This document shows positions 1 through 9,014 of a DNA stretch of 64,000 bases, piece after piece. Made by a program: the position numbers and the translations under genes. The notes under the pieces are model-generated. The model was not told the DNA's origin and ran no database searches. It was given only the letters and a program-made list of their open reading frames with translations. Position 1 is the first letter of the stretch. Each line of letters starts with the position of its first letter. Origin of the DNA: Gnetum montanum (Eukaryota; Streptophyta; Gnetopsida; Gnetales; Gnetaceae); the NCBI GenBank assembly GCA_015680685.1, contig MNCI01004113.1, positions 437,874 to 501,873 of the forward strand, read 5' to 3'.

Positions 1-2826
1 CTCCACATTTTGCTAACAGCAGCAGACGTTGAGGCATCTTCTTCCCCTATAGCGTAATTTGGTTAGACATTACTGTCATTAACAGATTTTGCAAAACACG
101 CTAACGCACTCATTACCTCTGCCTGTGACAGTGGCTATTTCGTCAGCATCTTCCCTATCTCTTTCCTTTTCACGCACTGGAGTCTGTGCATCACTGGTTC
201 CGGCAGTAGGGGTCTCCTCACGCACCCCAGTTTGTACGCGGCTTCCGCTAGCAGCTGGGGCTGCTTCACGCACTGGAACCTGCATACGGCTCGTATTAAC
301 AGCTGGGGCCTCTTCTTCCAAAACTGAGGCCCCCTCCCCACGGCTTAGTACCATCGCCCCTGTTTCAGGGGTCAATTGCCCTAACATTTTTGCTGTTTAC
401 ACCATACATTAGCATATAATTCCAGATCATCTAAAATAAAACATTGCGTATACAAGCCTTTCACACTTACCAGGCGGAGGCTTATTCCGCTGCACCGTGA
501 GCCCAATAGTGTGGCCTGCATCGCCCTCAGGGGCCTCAGCTAGGCGGAGCTTCTTCCGCCGAGCTGCCGGTTCTACAATTTCCTCCGCCAGACATTTCCC
601 CTGCGAGGCGTCGCCGGTGTAGGTAGGCATTATCCCGCCTACGCTATCAAGACCTCGCGCTCGGGGTGCCGTCAAGCCTTTAGTCGTTACAGACAACGAC
701 TCCCCGATCCCTTCCGGCGGATCCTACCCACGGGTAGTGCTGAGAATGTGGGCGATCCAGGGTCTGGATAGCTGGTCTCGGTCTTGCTGTACCCAGACCC
801 CATTCCTCTGAACGACCAGAAACTCAGCAAGCCGCCGGAGGCAAGCTATGAAAAAGACGTAATGCACATTGAAACGGGACTCAAGCTTCTCCCGAAGCTT
901 GACCATTTCATTGCACAGTCCCTTAGCAAGATGGCTTGCCCAATCAAACCAGGCTCCCTCTTCCAGGACTTCTCGCATGATGCAGGTCTGTTCTACCGAA
1001 AAGAACTTCGCCTGCGAGAGGGTTTTGGGGAAGGTCCGGGCTCGGAACAGGGGATAAAGTGTTTTGGCGGTCCCCATCTCGAATTTTTCATAAGGAAACC
1101 CCTTGGCCTCCTTAGGAATCCTCGCCCACTCCCTCAGAAATTCCTCGACTCTGGCACTCCTCTTGGTCTTCACTTTTATGGGAAGGTCGTTCGAGGGGAC
1201 GCCAAACAGGTCCGAGAAGAACTGAGCGTCAATATCGAAGTTTACGCGCACATTACGCACGCGCGTGCTAAAACGATCCGCCTTCTCGCTGAAGAAGTTC
1301 ACCAAGCCTATCATTTTGCTGGCGAGGACATCAGGGGTCGCAGCCAAAAACAGGTGCATTAGCCCTGCGGCATGGATCTTTCTGGTCACTGCAACTGGGG
1401 CCGCCGAATGGCTAAGCCAACGCTGTGCCTCCTTAATATCCCCGTAGCGAAAGAGAAAATCCCTCGCCTCGTGGCTGGAAATCGTAAGGGTAATCTCCCG
1501 GGATTCCCTGACTGAAGGGCATAAAACGCAAGTTAACAGAAACACTATTATATAATGCCCGTGACTCACTACACGCATGACATTAGAACATGCAGCAGCC
1601 TTACCGGGGCCAAACGGCAATGGAAATGGCAGGAGTTCTCTCTCCACATCCTCGACGGTGAGAGGTGGATCCAAGGTCCAGTCCTCGTGTAGCCATCCGA
1701 GTTCCTGACAAGTCTTAAAAGGGCGCTCGTAGCGGGTGTGATACTCATGCATCTCATGGCCAATTTGCCCGATAACACCGGCACGCACGTTGTTGGTTGC
1801 GGTAAACGCCGATATTGCCGTTTCAGCCCAGGCCAACGTATCGCCATCGCCGAGTAACTGGTTGTCATGTATAAAAAACCTGTACCATACAGCGTAAGCT
1901 TCTTTTACAATTTTCACATAGACTTATCCTACATTGCAACGAAACAACAAAACAGAAAAGTAGACATCAATACAGTTAACCAAATCTGCTTACCCGCCTG
2001 CGTAATACACCGTGCCTGGTGGGTTCTGGAAGTACGTCGACACATGACGAGCCACGAACAGCGTGTTATATGCATGATAACAGTTGAAACGGGTCATGCT
2101 CCAGATCCAGTGTAAGCTCCGCAGACCGCGGGCGCTGAGCACTTGGTCCTCGGGATAACCCGTCTCGATGGCTCCGTCCGTCAGGTAAGCCAGAATCCCC
2201 TGCGCCGACCCCGCCAATAGGTGCTCCAAAATGGCACCGGCAACATCCCTGGTCACATTAGACCAGATAATTATGCTGAACTTACGCAGCAAAAACTGCA
2301 GAAACTCCAGCACCCCCTTTCGGAACCAGATGGCCTTTCCCTGCACTCGTGTGTAAGGAGGAGGGACGTTGGGGACGATAGGGTTCAACCAACACAAAAC
2401 CCCAATGATGTCTAGCACAATCAGGATGGGCTTTAGCGCGACGCTGTATAGAAAAGCCAAAGCGTATATTAATACCTACATCTTCATTTGCATGACTAAC
2501 ACGAAAGAACCCATAAAACGCGCCCAGGCCGAAATCGCCCAAACCCTTGCGACAACGCAAGGTTTGTCCCTGACAATGGCGATAAACGCAACCCTTTCAA
2601 ACCCTCACATAGACCCGAGGTCCATAACTCAAAATCAACATGCACGCAAATGAAAATACACCACAAAAAGCAGCCATAGAAACGAAAGTATGTAAGGAAC
2701 GACTAACCGGTTCAACGGCGCGGGCTCTCGAACATCGATCAGCGCCTGCGAAACACGGTCCAGAGTTGCTTGCATTTCGTCGATTTTGGCCAGTTTTCTG
2801 TTCTTCTTCTTCATCTTCGGCACCAT
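1..2826 (-). CDS. Antisense multi-exon gene inside element A (FCP1/NIF-like HAD domain plus unknown C-terminus), partial
   Basis: Proposed exons on the minus strand: 2826-2708, 2443-1994, 1879-1605, 1511-471, 392-117 and 46 to the edge. Each junction is GT-AG and the phases run 2, 2, 1, 1, 1 without breaking frame; introns are 264, 114, 93, 78 and 70 nt. The product is at least 720 residues: a basic N-terminus starting MVPKMKKKNRK, a degenerate HAD phosphatase domain (about residues 41-190), a long region I do not recognise (about 190-630) and a Pro/Glu-rich tail. A TATA box lies about 150 bp upstream of the ATG. One in-frame TAG (724-726) interrupts exon 4, so this copy may be a recent pseudogene. 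The gene sits between protease (off-window) and RT of a retrotransposon. The model is mine by eye; exon 3's acceptor is the least certain site. Confidence 0.75.
117..392 (-). CDS. Antisense gene, exon 5: Pro/Glu/Thr-rich repeats
   Basis: The acceptor at 394-393 joins the exon 4 donor in frame (phase 1). The exon encodes MLGQLTPETGAMVLSRGEG and then three imperfect repeats of about 16 residues with the core VREE(T/A)P(T/A)A, ending in a charged KERDREDADE stretch. The donor is GTAATG at 116-111. The composition suggests a disordered linker or tail. The next exon would begin at 46 and run off the left edge with acidic residues; that last piece is only 46 nt and weakly supported. Confidence 0.55.
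471..1511 (-). CDS. Antisense gene, exon 4 (one in-frame TAG)
   Basis: This is the long exon of about 347 codons. It opens with VRESREITLTISSHEARDFL and has many charged helices (e.g. KLREKLESRFNVHY). Frame is open except for TAG at 724-726; beyond it the same frame runs on as DPPEGIGESLSV and ends at a consensus donor GTAAGTGTG (470-462). Element B has recognisable homology over nearly the whole exon (minus strand, about 18070 down to 17250), including LYPLF, FPK.LSQ, and the DP.EGI segment after the TAG. No known domain recognised. The family-wide conservation indicates a real protein product. Confidence 0.65.
1605..1879 (-). CDS. Antisense gene, exon 3
   Basis: It encodes about 91 residues, from FFIHDNQLLGDGDTLAWAET to PFPLPFGPG. 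The donor GTAAGG at 1604-1599 is a strong consensus. The acceptor (AG at 1881-1880) is chosen because it is the only nearby AG that avoids an upstream in-frame TAA and restores phase. The segment MHEYHTRYERPFKTCQELGW aligns with a minus-strand reading of element B at about 18260-18337, which supports coding. No domain recognised. Confidence 0.6.
1994..2443 (-). CDS. Antisense gene, exon 2: FCP1/NIF-like HAD domain (probably inactive)
   Basis: The exon encodes KPILIVLDIIGVLC near its start, then FRKGVLEFLQFLLRKFSIII followed by WSN, and ends with NPPGTVYY. This is the order seen in plant NLI-interacting-factor/FCP1-type phosphatases: motif I around the first Asp, a GxxEFLxFLxxxFxxxIWS segment, and the final NTLLIDDSP...NPPxT block. 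The second Asp of motif I is Ile here, and the DDSP motif reads VARH, so phosphatase activity is unlikely. The donor is GTAAGC at 1993-1988 and the acceptor is at 2445-2444. Element B carries the same exon at 18537-18988, 452 versus 450 nt. The closest alternative is another HAD subfamily; the NIF match at both ends of the domain favours FCP1/NIF. Confidence 0.75.
2708..2826 (-). CDS. Antisense gene, exon 1 (start exon)
   Basis: It starts with ATG at 2826-2824 and encodes about 39 residues rich in Lys, then an amphipathic stretch (KIDEMQATLDRVSQALID) that could be a short coiled coil or helix. The donor is GTTAGT at 2707-2702, leaving phase 2. Together with the single leftover base of exon 2 it forms an Arg codon. 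The ATG is the first one downstream of the minus-strand TATA at 2981-2975, which is why it is preferred. Confidence 0.6.
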
Positions 2827-2974
2827 TGCGATGGTTTCAGAATTTCTTCACAGCCTAACGCTTGCAAATCTTGCAAGATCCCACGCCCTAACTCTCTGCT
2901 CTTCCTTTTCTCAGCGACAGTTGCAAATTCAAATTTACGATAGCCAACAACCAGTTCTCATCGAAAAACCATCT

Positions 2975-2981
2975 ACTTATA
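2975..2981 (-). promoter_or_regulatory. TATA box of the antisense gene
   Basis: The minus strand reads TATAAGTAG in a GC-richer context (CGCG just upstream), about 150 bp before the exon 1 ATG. This leaves room for a 5' UTR of about 120 nt. It implies the passenger gene has its own promoter facing away from pol, located between the RT start and exon 1. Confidence 0.45.
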
Positions 2982-3699
2982 CGCGAGGATCACCGACTTG
3001 ATATCAGAATTAAGCGGAACTTTCCTGAAACGAAATCCGCAAATCTAGATATTAATGCGGCCGATATCGCACACGCCACTGTCCGAAATGACGTTAAACT
3101 ACCACATCTTATCACCTCGTAATCGGGTTACATTGATTACAGCTTGTCTATAATATTCAAAATTCATTCAGCCTTCCGCATTCAGCGACATCACGTCACT
3201 TGTCTCCTAACCATTTACGCACTTGCCGGTTTTGCAAGACAGATGGAGAATGGACGCTGCAGTTTCAGCACCTTTAACTTTGACAGGCCCATACGGGAAC
3301 TTATTTAGACAGTTTGACTCCACGCTAGTAGACATTAATCTCCCTTTTGAAAGCGTAACCATAGCTACGTTGGAGACGTCCCCAGAATGGCCAGAACAGT
3401 CGACGCGCATGCTAGACCTGGAGTCTGGAGACATAACCGAGGACCCCCTCAGTGAGGTCCCTGTCGTTACGCATAAGGATGAGACTAAAACGCTCAAAGT
3501 CAGTTCTTTGTTAGACGAAAAAATGCACAACACAATAAAACGGGTCCTACAAGACAACATTACTGTCTTTGCATGGTCATACGAGGATATGCCTGGGTTA
3601 GATCCTAGGTTAATCCAACATAACATTATCCTAGACCCACAGGTTAAAGTGGTTAGACAAAAGGCACGCAAAATCAAACCAGAGATCGCGCTAGCAGTG

Positions 3700-4330
3700 C
3701 GTGATGAGATCACAAAGCTATATTAGGCTGGTTTCATCCGCGCAGTCGATTACTCAGACTGGGTATCTAACATTGTGGTCGTGCTGAAGAAGACCGGGAG
3801 CATACGCATATGCATAGACTTCCGGGATTTGAACAAGGCCACAATTAAGGATAACTTCCCATTGCCGAGTATCGACCAGCTAGTGGATACAACAGCTGGG
3901 CATGCGCTTCTGTCCTTCATGGATAGCTTTTCAGGCTATAACTAGATTCGCATTAACCCAAAACACCAGCTGACCACGACGTTCATGACACCCTGGGGCA
4001 CCTTTTGCTACACCATGATGTCTTTTGGTCTGAAGAACGCCGGAGCAACGTATCAACGGGCCATGACATACATCTTCAGTGATTACCTCCTAGGAAGGCT
4101 GAATGATTACGTGGACGACATAGCTGTGAAGTCTTTGAAGTCAGAAGATCATTCAGAGGACCTGGATTTAGTCCTTAAAAGATGCTCAACACACGAGCTC
4201 CGGCTTAACCCAAAGAAATGTGTATTCGGAGTCAAAACCGGACGCATGCTGGGGTTTGTGGTATCGAAAACTGGCATACGAGTTGACCCTGATAAGGTCA
4301 AAGCCATTGTCGAGTTAACACCTCCCACAG
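3700..4330 (+). pseudogene. Reverse transcriptase domain of element A
   Basis: Motifs in order: DWVSNIVVVLKKTGSIRICI, DFRDLNKATIKDNFPLPSID, the YN.IRI segment with TAG replacing the expected Gln, FGLKNAGATYQRAM, and the catalytic YVDD. Then LRLNPKKCVFGV and a thumb-like segment. This is a typical Ty3/Gypsy RT of about 200 residues. It copies element RNA into cDNA in the virus-like particle. The catalytic Asp residues are intact, but the internal TAG codons at 3724 and 3943 prevent a full product. Confidence 0.9.
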
Positions 4331-4533
4331 ATCTCAAGCAATTACGCGGGTTGCAGGGATGCTTATAGTTTATACGCCGGTTCATTTCGAGGTTGACCGA
4401 CAAGTTACACCCTATGCAACACTTGCTGAAAAAGGGGGTTAATTTTGAATGAACCGATGATTGCCAGCATGCGTTTGACAGTTTAAAACAAGAACTGCAA
4501 CATTTTCCGACGGTTTTTCCGCCACGAAGGGAT

Positions 4534-4860
4534 TTGCCTTTTTTCATCTATCTCGCAACTTCGGACGTAGCAATAGCAGCGTTGCTTTGTCAAAAAAGGG
4601 ATGATGGGTCGGAAATGCCCATCTACTACTTAAGTCATGCTCTATGTGCGTACGAGATGAGATACAACGACGTTAAGAGTAATTGCTTAGCATTAGTTTT
4701 TACGCTTAAGAAATGTAGACATTATTTGTTTCGTAGTCAAGTTAACGTCATCTGTAAGAACAACATCCTTAGAGCCATTATGCTCAGCTTACACGAGAGT
4801 AGTAAAATAGCTCACTAGAAGGCTATCATGGTAGAATTCGATCTGCACTATATTGGCCAA
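4534..4860 (+). pseudogene. Gypsy RNase H domain of element A
   Basis: Reads FFIYLATSDVAIAALLCQKR, then PIYYLSHAL and LALVFTLKKCRHYLF, the usual RT-linked RNase H arrangement of Ty3/Gypsy. The expected catalytic Asp after YLATSD is present (SD). A TAG at 4816 replaces what should be Trp before the AIMVEFDL segment. Confidence 0.8.
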
Positions 4861-4989
4861 TCATCCACGAAAGGCCAAGCGATAGCTGACCAGTTGATAA
4901 CTTCACCGATTAACAATCACGCAACAATAGAGCCAGAATTCCCAGACGAATATGTACATAGTCTAAGCCCTATCTCGACAGGCCTCGAA

Positions 4990-5400
4990 GCAACGTTGTA
5001 CTTCGATGGAGCTTCAACTGCCAGAGACGGAAGTGCTGCCACCGTTCTTACGCTATCGCCTGAGGATGTGCGTCTACACGCTTATCGATTGACCTTCCCT
5101 TGTACGAACAATGTGGCAGAGTACGATGGGCTCCTCAGGGGGTTACTAACTGCAGGTGAACTCGATGTGCAACACCTGGCGGTTAGGGGTGATTCGATGC
5201 TTGTCATAAATCAAATCACTGGAGTCTACACCTGCAAGGCGGTACATTTGCAGCCCTACTACGATTAGGCTAAAGATCTTCTGAGGCGATTTACGACCTT
5301 CGACGCCCAACACATCCCATGGACTGACAACACGCTGGCCGACGCACTGGCCACTTTGGCTTTACACGTGCCTTCACACCTGCTTAACATCTGCCCTGCA
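4990..5400 (+). pseudogene. Second, archaeal-type RNase H domain (Tat hallmark)
   Basis: Reads LYFDGASTARDGSAATVL (first Asp), NNVAEYDGLLRGL (Glu) and VRGDSMLVINQITG (Asp), followed by PWTDNTLADALATLA (Asp). This DEDD layout is the RVT_3/archaeal RNase H that Tat-lineage elements acquired in addition to the original RNase H. A TAG at 5266 breaks it. Its presence places the element in Tat (Ogre/Retand-like) and not in Athila or chromovirus. Confidence 0.85.
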
Positions 5401-5639
5401 TTGATTACAGAATGCGCAGACCCTGTCATTCAGACGACGTAAATCTCCTCTCTTCTCGAGGAAATCACGCCTAAATGGTACGATAATATCAAAACTTATC
5501 TTTTGCAAGGTGAGCTGCCAGCTACATTAACACGCGCACAGAAAGATGCAATCCGTAAGCGGGCTAGGCAATACATCATCATCGGAAACAGCACTCTCTG
5601 TAGATGCTCCTTTGATGGCGTGTTGCTTACCTGCGTTGA

Positions 5640-6717
5640 CAAAGACCAAGCGCAACACATAGTCGGCGACGTTCACAAGGGACTGTGTGGCGGCCACGTA
5701 GCACCAAAGGCTATGGTCCTGAAAATCTGACGCTTAGGATACTACTGGCCACACATGAAACGAGACTGCCTGACAAAGGTCAAAACCTATGACACGTGCC
5801 AACGTCACGCAAACCTCATCCACGTGTCACCCACAGAATTGCATACGACACAGATAACATGGCCATTTCAGCGATGGGGACTGGACATCATAGGACCCAT
5901 CACGCCAAAATCTTCTGCAGGGCATAGCTTCATCATTACCGCTACTGAGTACTTTACGAAGTGGGTAGAAGCTGCCCCCTTGCAGAAAATCACATCCCAA
6001 CAGGTTTGCCATTTTATCTTGGACAACATAGTAACCAGATTTGGTCTCCCAATGACTATTGTAACTGACAATGGGCCACAGTTTAGTAGCGCAGATACCA
6101 AATCCTTCTGTGACAACCTAGGCATCAGACAGTATTTTTCTTCTCCCTATTACCCGCAGGCGAATGGTCAAGCTGAAGCATCGAACAAAATAGTCATCAA
6201 TCTGCTCAAGAAAATGCTCGACGGCAACAAAAGGCGGTGGCACGAACAGCTCCTCTATGTGCTGTGGGCGTATCGTACTACATGTAAGACAGCTACAGGT
6301 AGTACGCCCTATAGCCTAGTTTACGGATCTGAAGCAGTGCTACCTCTTGAATTGCAAATCCCTTCTCTGAGAATGGTCCTCTCCACCATTATAAATGAGG
6401 CTCAACACACAGAGGCTCGGGTAATGGATCTGGATTCAGTGGAAGAGAAGCGGATTCAGGCTCTTGATACGATTGAAAAATATCAGGACAAACAGCACCA
6501 GAAACATCGCCACAATCTTCAACAGCGCCCGATCAAGAAAGGAGATCTTGTTCTCAAGGCTGTGCGTGAACCAGTAGGCAAGTTCTCTGCAAATAGGGAA
6601 GGCCCTTTCTTGGTGATCGACGCATATGGCAACGGAGCGTTCAAATTAGTAGACGTCAACGGCAATGAACTAGCAAACCCTGTAAATCATGTATACTTGA
6701 AGCAGTATTTCATCTAG
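5640..6717 (+). pseudogene. Integrase of element A
   Basis: The HHCC region starts at VHKGLCGGH. The first Cys of the CxxC pair appears lost (KTYDTCQRH, where element B keeps VKGCDVCQ), a G-to-A change. The core has RWGLDIIGPI (D), IVTDNGPQFSS (D) and NGQAEASNK (E), so the DDE triad is intact. It ends with GPFLVIDAYGNGAFKLVD and NHVYLKQYF, the Tat-type C-terminus without a chromodomain. From 5755 to the stop at 6717 (320 residues) the frame is unbroken; a TGA at 5728 separates it from the zinc-binding part. Confidence 0.9.
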
Positions 6718-6744
6718 CAGCATCTACGGTGTCGACAGCAGATA

Positions 6745-7275
6745 TGACAGTACTCGTCCGCTACGACGCAAAACTGGCACTGATCGTCCGCTACGACGTA
6801 AAACTGGCACTGATCGTCCGCTACGATGTAAAATTGGCACTGATCGTCTACTACGACGTAAAATTGGCACTGATCGTCTGCTACGACGTAAAACTGGCAT
6901 GCCTTGCACGCGTCCGCCATGACGCTAAACTGGTAAATGATAACTATCCGCTACGACGTAAAACTGGCAATGTTGTACAGGTCCGCCAAGACGAAAAACT
7001 GGCATCTTTTACATGCGTCCGCCACGACGCTAAACTGGCACAGGTAAATAGCCATCTGCTGGGACGTAAAACCAGCACAGATCTGTCCCGTTGGTCATGA
7101 CATACAACTGACATCCATAGCACGGTCTACTGAGACTATAAACCAGCCTTACCACCGTCCGCTAAGACGTAAAACTAGCGCCTCTGGGTCTGCCCAGACT
7201 TTAAACTGGGACCATGGTCTGCTGAGACTTAAAACCAGTAATACCAGTCTACCAGGACTTAAAACTGGGGTGTAC
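6745..7275 (+). repeat. 30-bp minisatellite with stem-loop units, element A
   Basis: It begins 28 bp after the integrase stop. Five consecutive 30-bp units fill about 6751-6900, each with the core CGTC-CGCTAC-GACG followed by TAAAACTGGCA. More spaced, diverged units continue to about 7275. Each unit has a small dyad flanking a 2-6-base loop; the arms differ between units but stay complementary. Because the period is 30, both strands show spurious 10-residue protein repeats. Confidence 0.9.
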
Positions 7276-7869
7276 AAATCGCTTCCATGTCCAAGCGAGC
7301 GTGCTCATTCTTGTACAGCTGCACAACAGACGAGGTGGGATACTGGAACAGTCCCAGTGTCGCCACCCTGCTGGCATCCTACTGATTCCTCGGATAAGCA
7401 AAGAGGCATCTTACTGATCCCTCGGAGATGCCGCCACCGCACTCGCCGCAGTGGTGGTACCTCTGGGAGTTTAGCCTCGCCAGTCGGAGCCCCGACGAAA
7501 TCCTCGACGGTTACGGCCCCGGGAATCTCCGCCAATCATCGCTATCAGACGCCGGCCTCTCAAATTCATCTGGCCGGTTCCTGGTGCAGCCAGTTAGCTG
7601 CACTGTGTCTGATGCCTTTTTGGCGAAGATATGCAGCGCCGAATCATCAGGATTGGCAGCTTCGCCCGCGTGCCCCGGCTCCTTCTTTACAACTCATTTA
7701 TCTAACATCAGACAGCATTGGTTTCAAGAAAATCTCGCCTTCGGTTCATCAGCAATGGTATCCTCTGTTTTCTTTTGTGGTTGCAGGTTACTTGCCTTGG
7801 AGGATGTCGTCCAAAGGTGCGTTCCATCTGAGCGGTGAAGTACAACAGCGTGTTGAAATGGCTGCTTAG
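7276..7869 (+). other. Element A 3' untranslated region with an open frame
   Basis: The segment lies between the minisatellite and the LTR. A 199-codon frame (7270-7869) is open, but its protein is low-complexity Ser/Pro/Arg-rich, matches no family I know and is not kept open in the homologous part of element B (25106-26280). DNA similarity to B is visible near its end (CTTGGAGGATGTCGTCCAAA in A). I consider it non-coding. Confidence 0.4.
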
Positions 7870-8444
7870 GTTTTCCTGACCACTTAGCTCTGCACGTCTA
7901 CACCTCGCACAATCTTACCCTTAACTCTTGTTTTCCTCCATCCCCACCACCCAGTTCCCATACGCAGAACTTACATACGCCAGTATTCATTTTTCCGCAT
8001 TCACGCTAGCAGAGACATCGCAGAAAGTGATGCGCAACGCTCCTTTTGCACGCATTCCTGCTATAACTGGTAACAGAGAAACCTCAGGCTGACGCGCTAC
8101 GCTCGTCTGAAAGCATTCTTGTTGACCGCGTATCTCATACCCCTACCATCTATAATGCATTCTGCATCTTCCCCGAACCTTTTTTCCAGCTATATCCCTC
8201 TATCTCCCATACCTGCCAGTCTTGCTCTTCCATGTTGACAGGGCAGCACTTGAGTAGCCATGGATGAACGTTGTTCTTGCTTCTACCAATTCGATGTTTC
8301 GCATTCTTTGTCGACGTCTTTCGGGGAAGCCCTCCAACCGTCAACAAAGAGGGGCCATTGAAACACCGTGAAAATTACCAGTCGGCCTCAGGCAAAGATT
8401 AGCAATTCAAGCGAGAGCACGCAGCAGCTTTGTTCCAGGACAAG

Positions 8445-8762
8445 TTTACGCTCTATTACGCACGGCAGCGTAATGAGCGTAATAAGCTCTAAAATAGTCA
8501 AAGGTAGAGTCTAGAGAAGCGCAACAGTTTGACGCTTCTTCTCGTGGCACATGATTAACTTGTCTTTACGCTCGTTACGCGGCGGTGCGTACCATTGCAT
8601 ATGTTATCATTCAACTTGTACATTGTTTACGCTTCATTACGCACAACTGCGTAGTGAGCGTAACTTATACATTGTTTACGCTTCATTACGCGCCGCTGCG
8701 TAGTGAGTGTAAGATTGCACATTATTTACGCTTTATTACGCACAATTGCGTAGTGAGCGTAA
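8445..8762 (+). repeat. Array of 38-bp palindromic units in element A U3
   Basis: Four near-identical inverted repeats of 38 bp lie at 8445-8482, 8626-8663, 8675-8712 and 8725-8762. Each has the form TTTACGCT..ATTACGC - loop - GCGTA.TGAG(C/T)GTAA. The last three start at intervals of 49 and 50 bp. A degraded unit lies at about 8565-8600. The array ends about 245 bp upstream of the TATA box, where transcription-factor sites are expected. Confidence 0.85.
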
Positions 8763-9005
8763 AACAATTTTGAGCATTATTGTTTTTACACCAGATTACG
8801 CTCATACACGCAACGCAACACGAATGAGCATAATACAGCCTGAGCAATTAAAGCGCGCTCAGCATGTACTTTCTCTTCACACGCACAACACGCGAACAAG
8901 CGTGTTGTGCGTAGTCAGTCTGACTTAAAATGGTCATGCCGACAAGACCCGCAACATCCAGGATCCACATCATCAGGGTTGCGCCTTTTCTGTGGAGCGT
9001 CGCAG

Positions 9006-9014
9006 CCTATAAAT
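9006..9014 (+). promoter_or_regulatory. TATA box of element A 3' LTR
   Basis: CTATAAATA in the context GCAGCCTATAAATACCTCAG. Element B's 5' LTR has the same CCTATAAATACCTCC at 9770-9784, at a similar distance from the LTR end (about 760 bp there, 690 bp here). Confidence 0.65.

Larger units (their letters stand above)
3250..6717 (+). pseudogene. pol: Pol polyprotein of element A (RT-RH-aRNH-IN)
   Basis: From the ATG at 3250 to the TAG at 6715-6717 all coding pieces are in one frame (about 1155 codons) with no frameshift; it is broken only by about eight stops, at 3724, 3943, 4366, 4449, 4816, 5266, 5440 and 5728. Domains: a connector with TGPYGN...EDPLSEVPV; RT (about 3700-4330) with active-site YVDD at 4108-4119; gypsy RNase H (4534-4860); archaeal-type RNase H (4990-5400); integrase (5640-6717). 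No protease precedes it; the antisense gene is directly upstream, so the ORF probably joins gag-protease by splicing as in Ogre. A TTG-initiated extension starts at 3223. Most stops fit loss of a Gln, Trp or Arg codon by cytosine deamination. Confidence 0.9.

Noticed and set aside
784-1362. 192-codon plus-strand frame
   Set aside because: Shadow of antisense exon 4, whose minus-strand frame is longer, conserved in element B and bounded by matching splice sites.
6745-6900. CRISPR-like regular 30-bp repeats
   Set aside because: No unique spacers, no cas genes, and the setting is a plant retrotransposon.
6714-6920. Ten-residue protein repeats on both strands (also 24286-24807)
   Set aside because: They follow from the 30-bp period of the minisatellite; they occur in several frames and are broken in the rest of the array.
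7270-7869. 199-codon plus-strand frame after the minisatellite
   Set aside because: Low-complexity composition, no known domain, frame not kept in element B.
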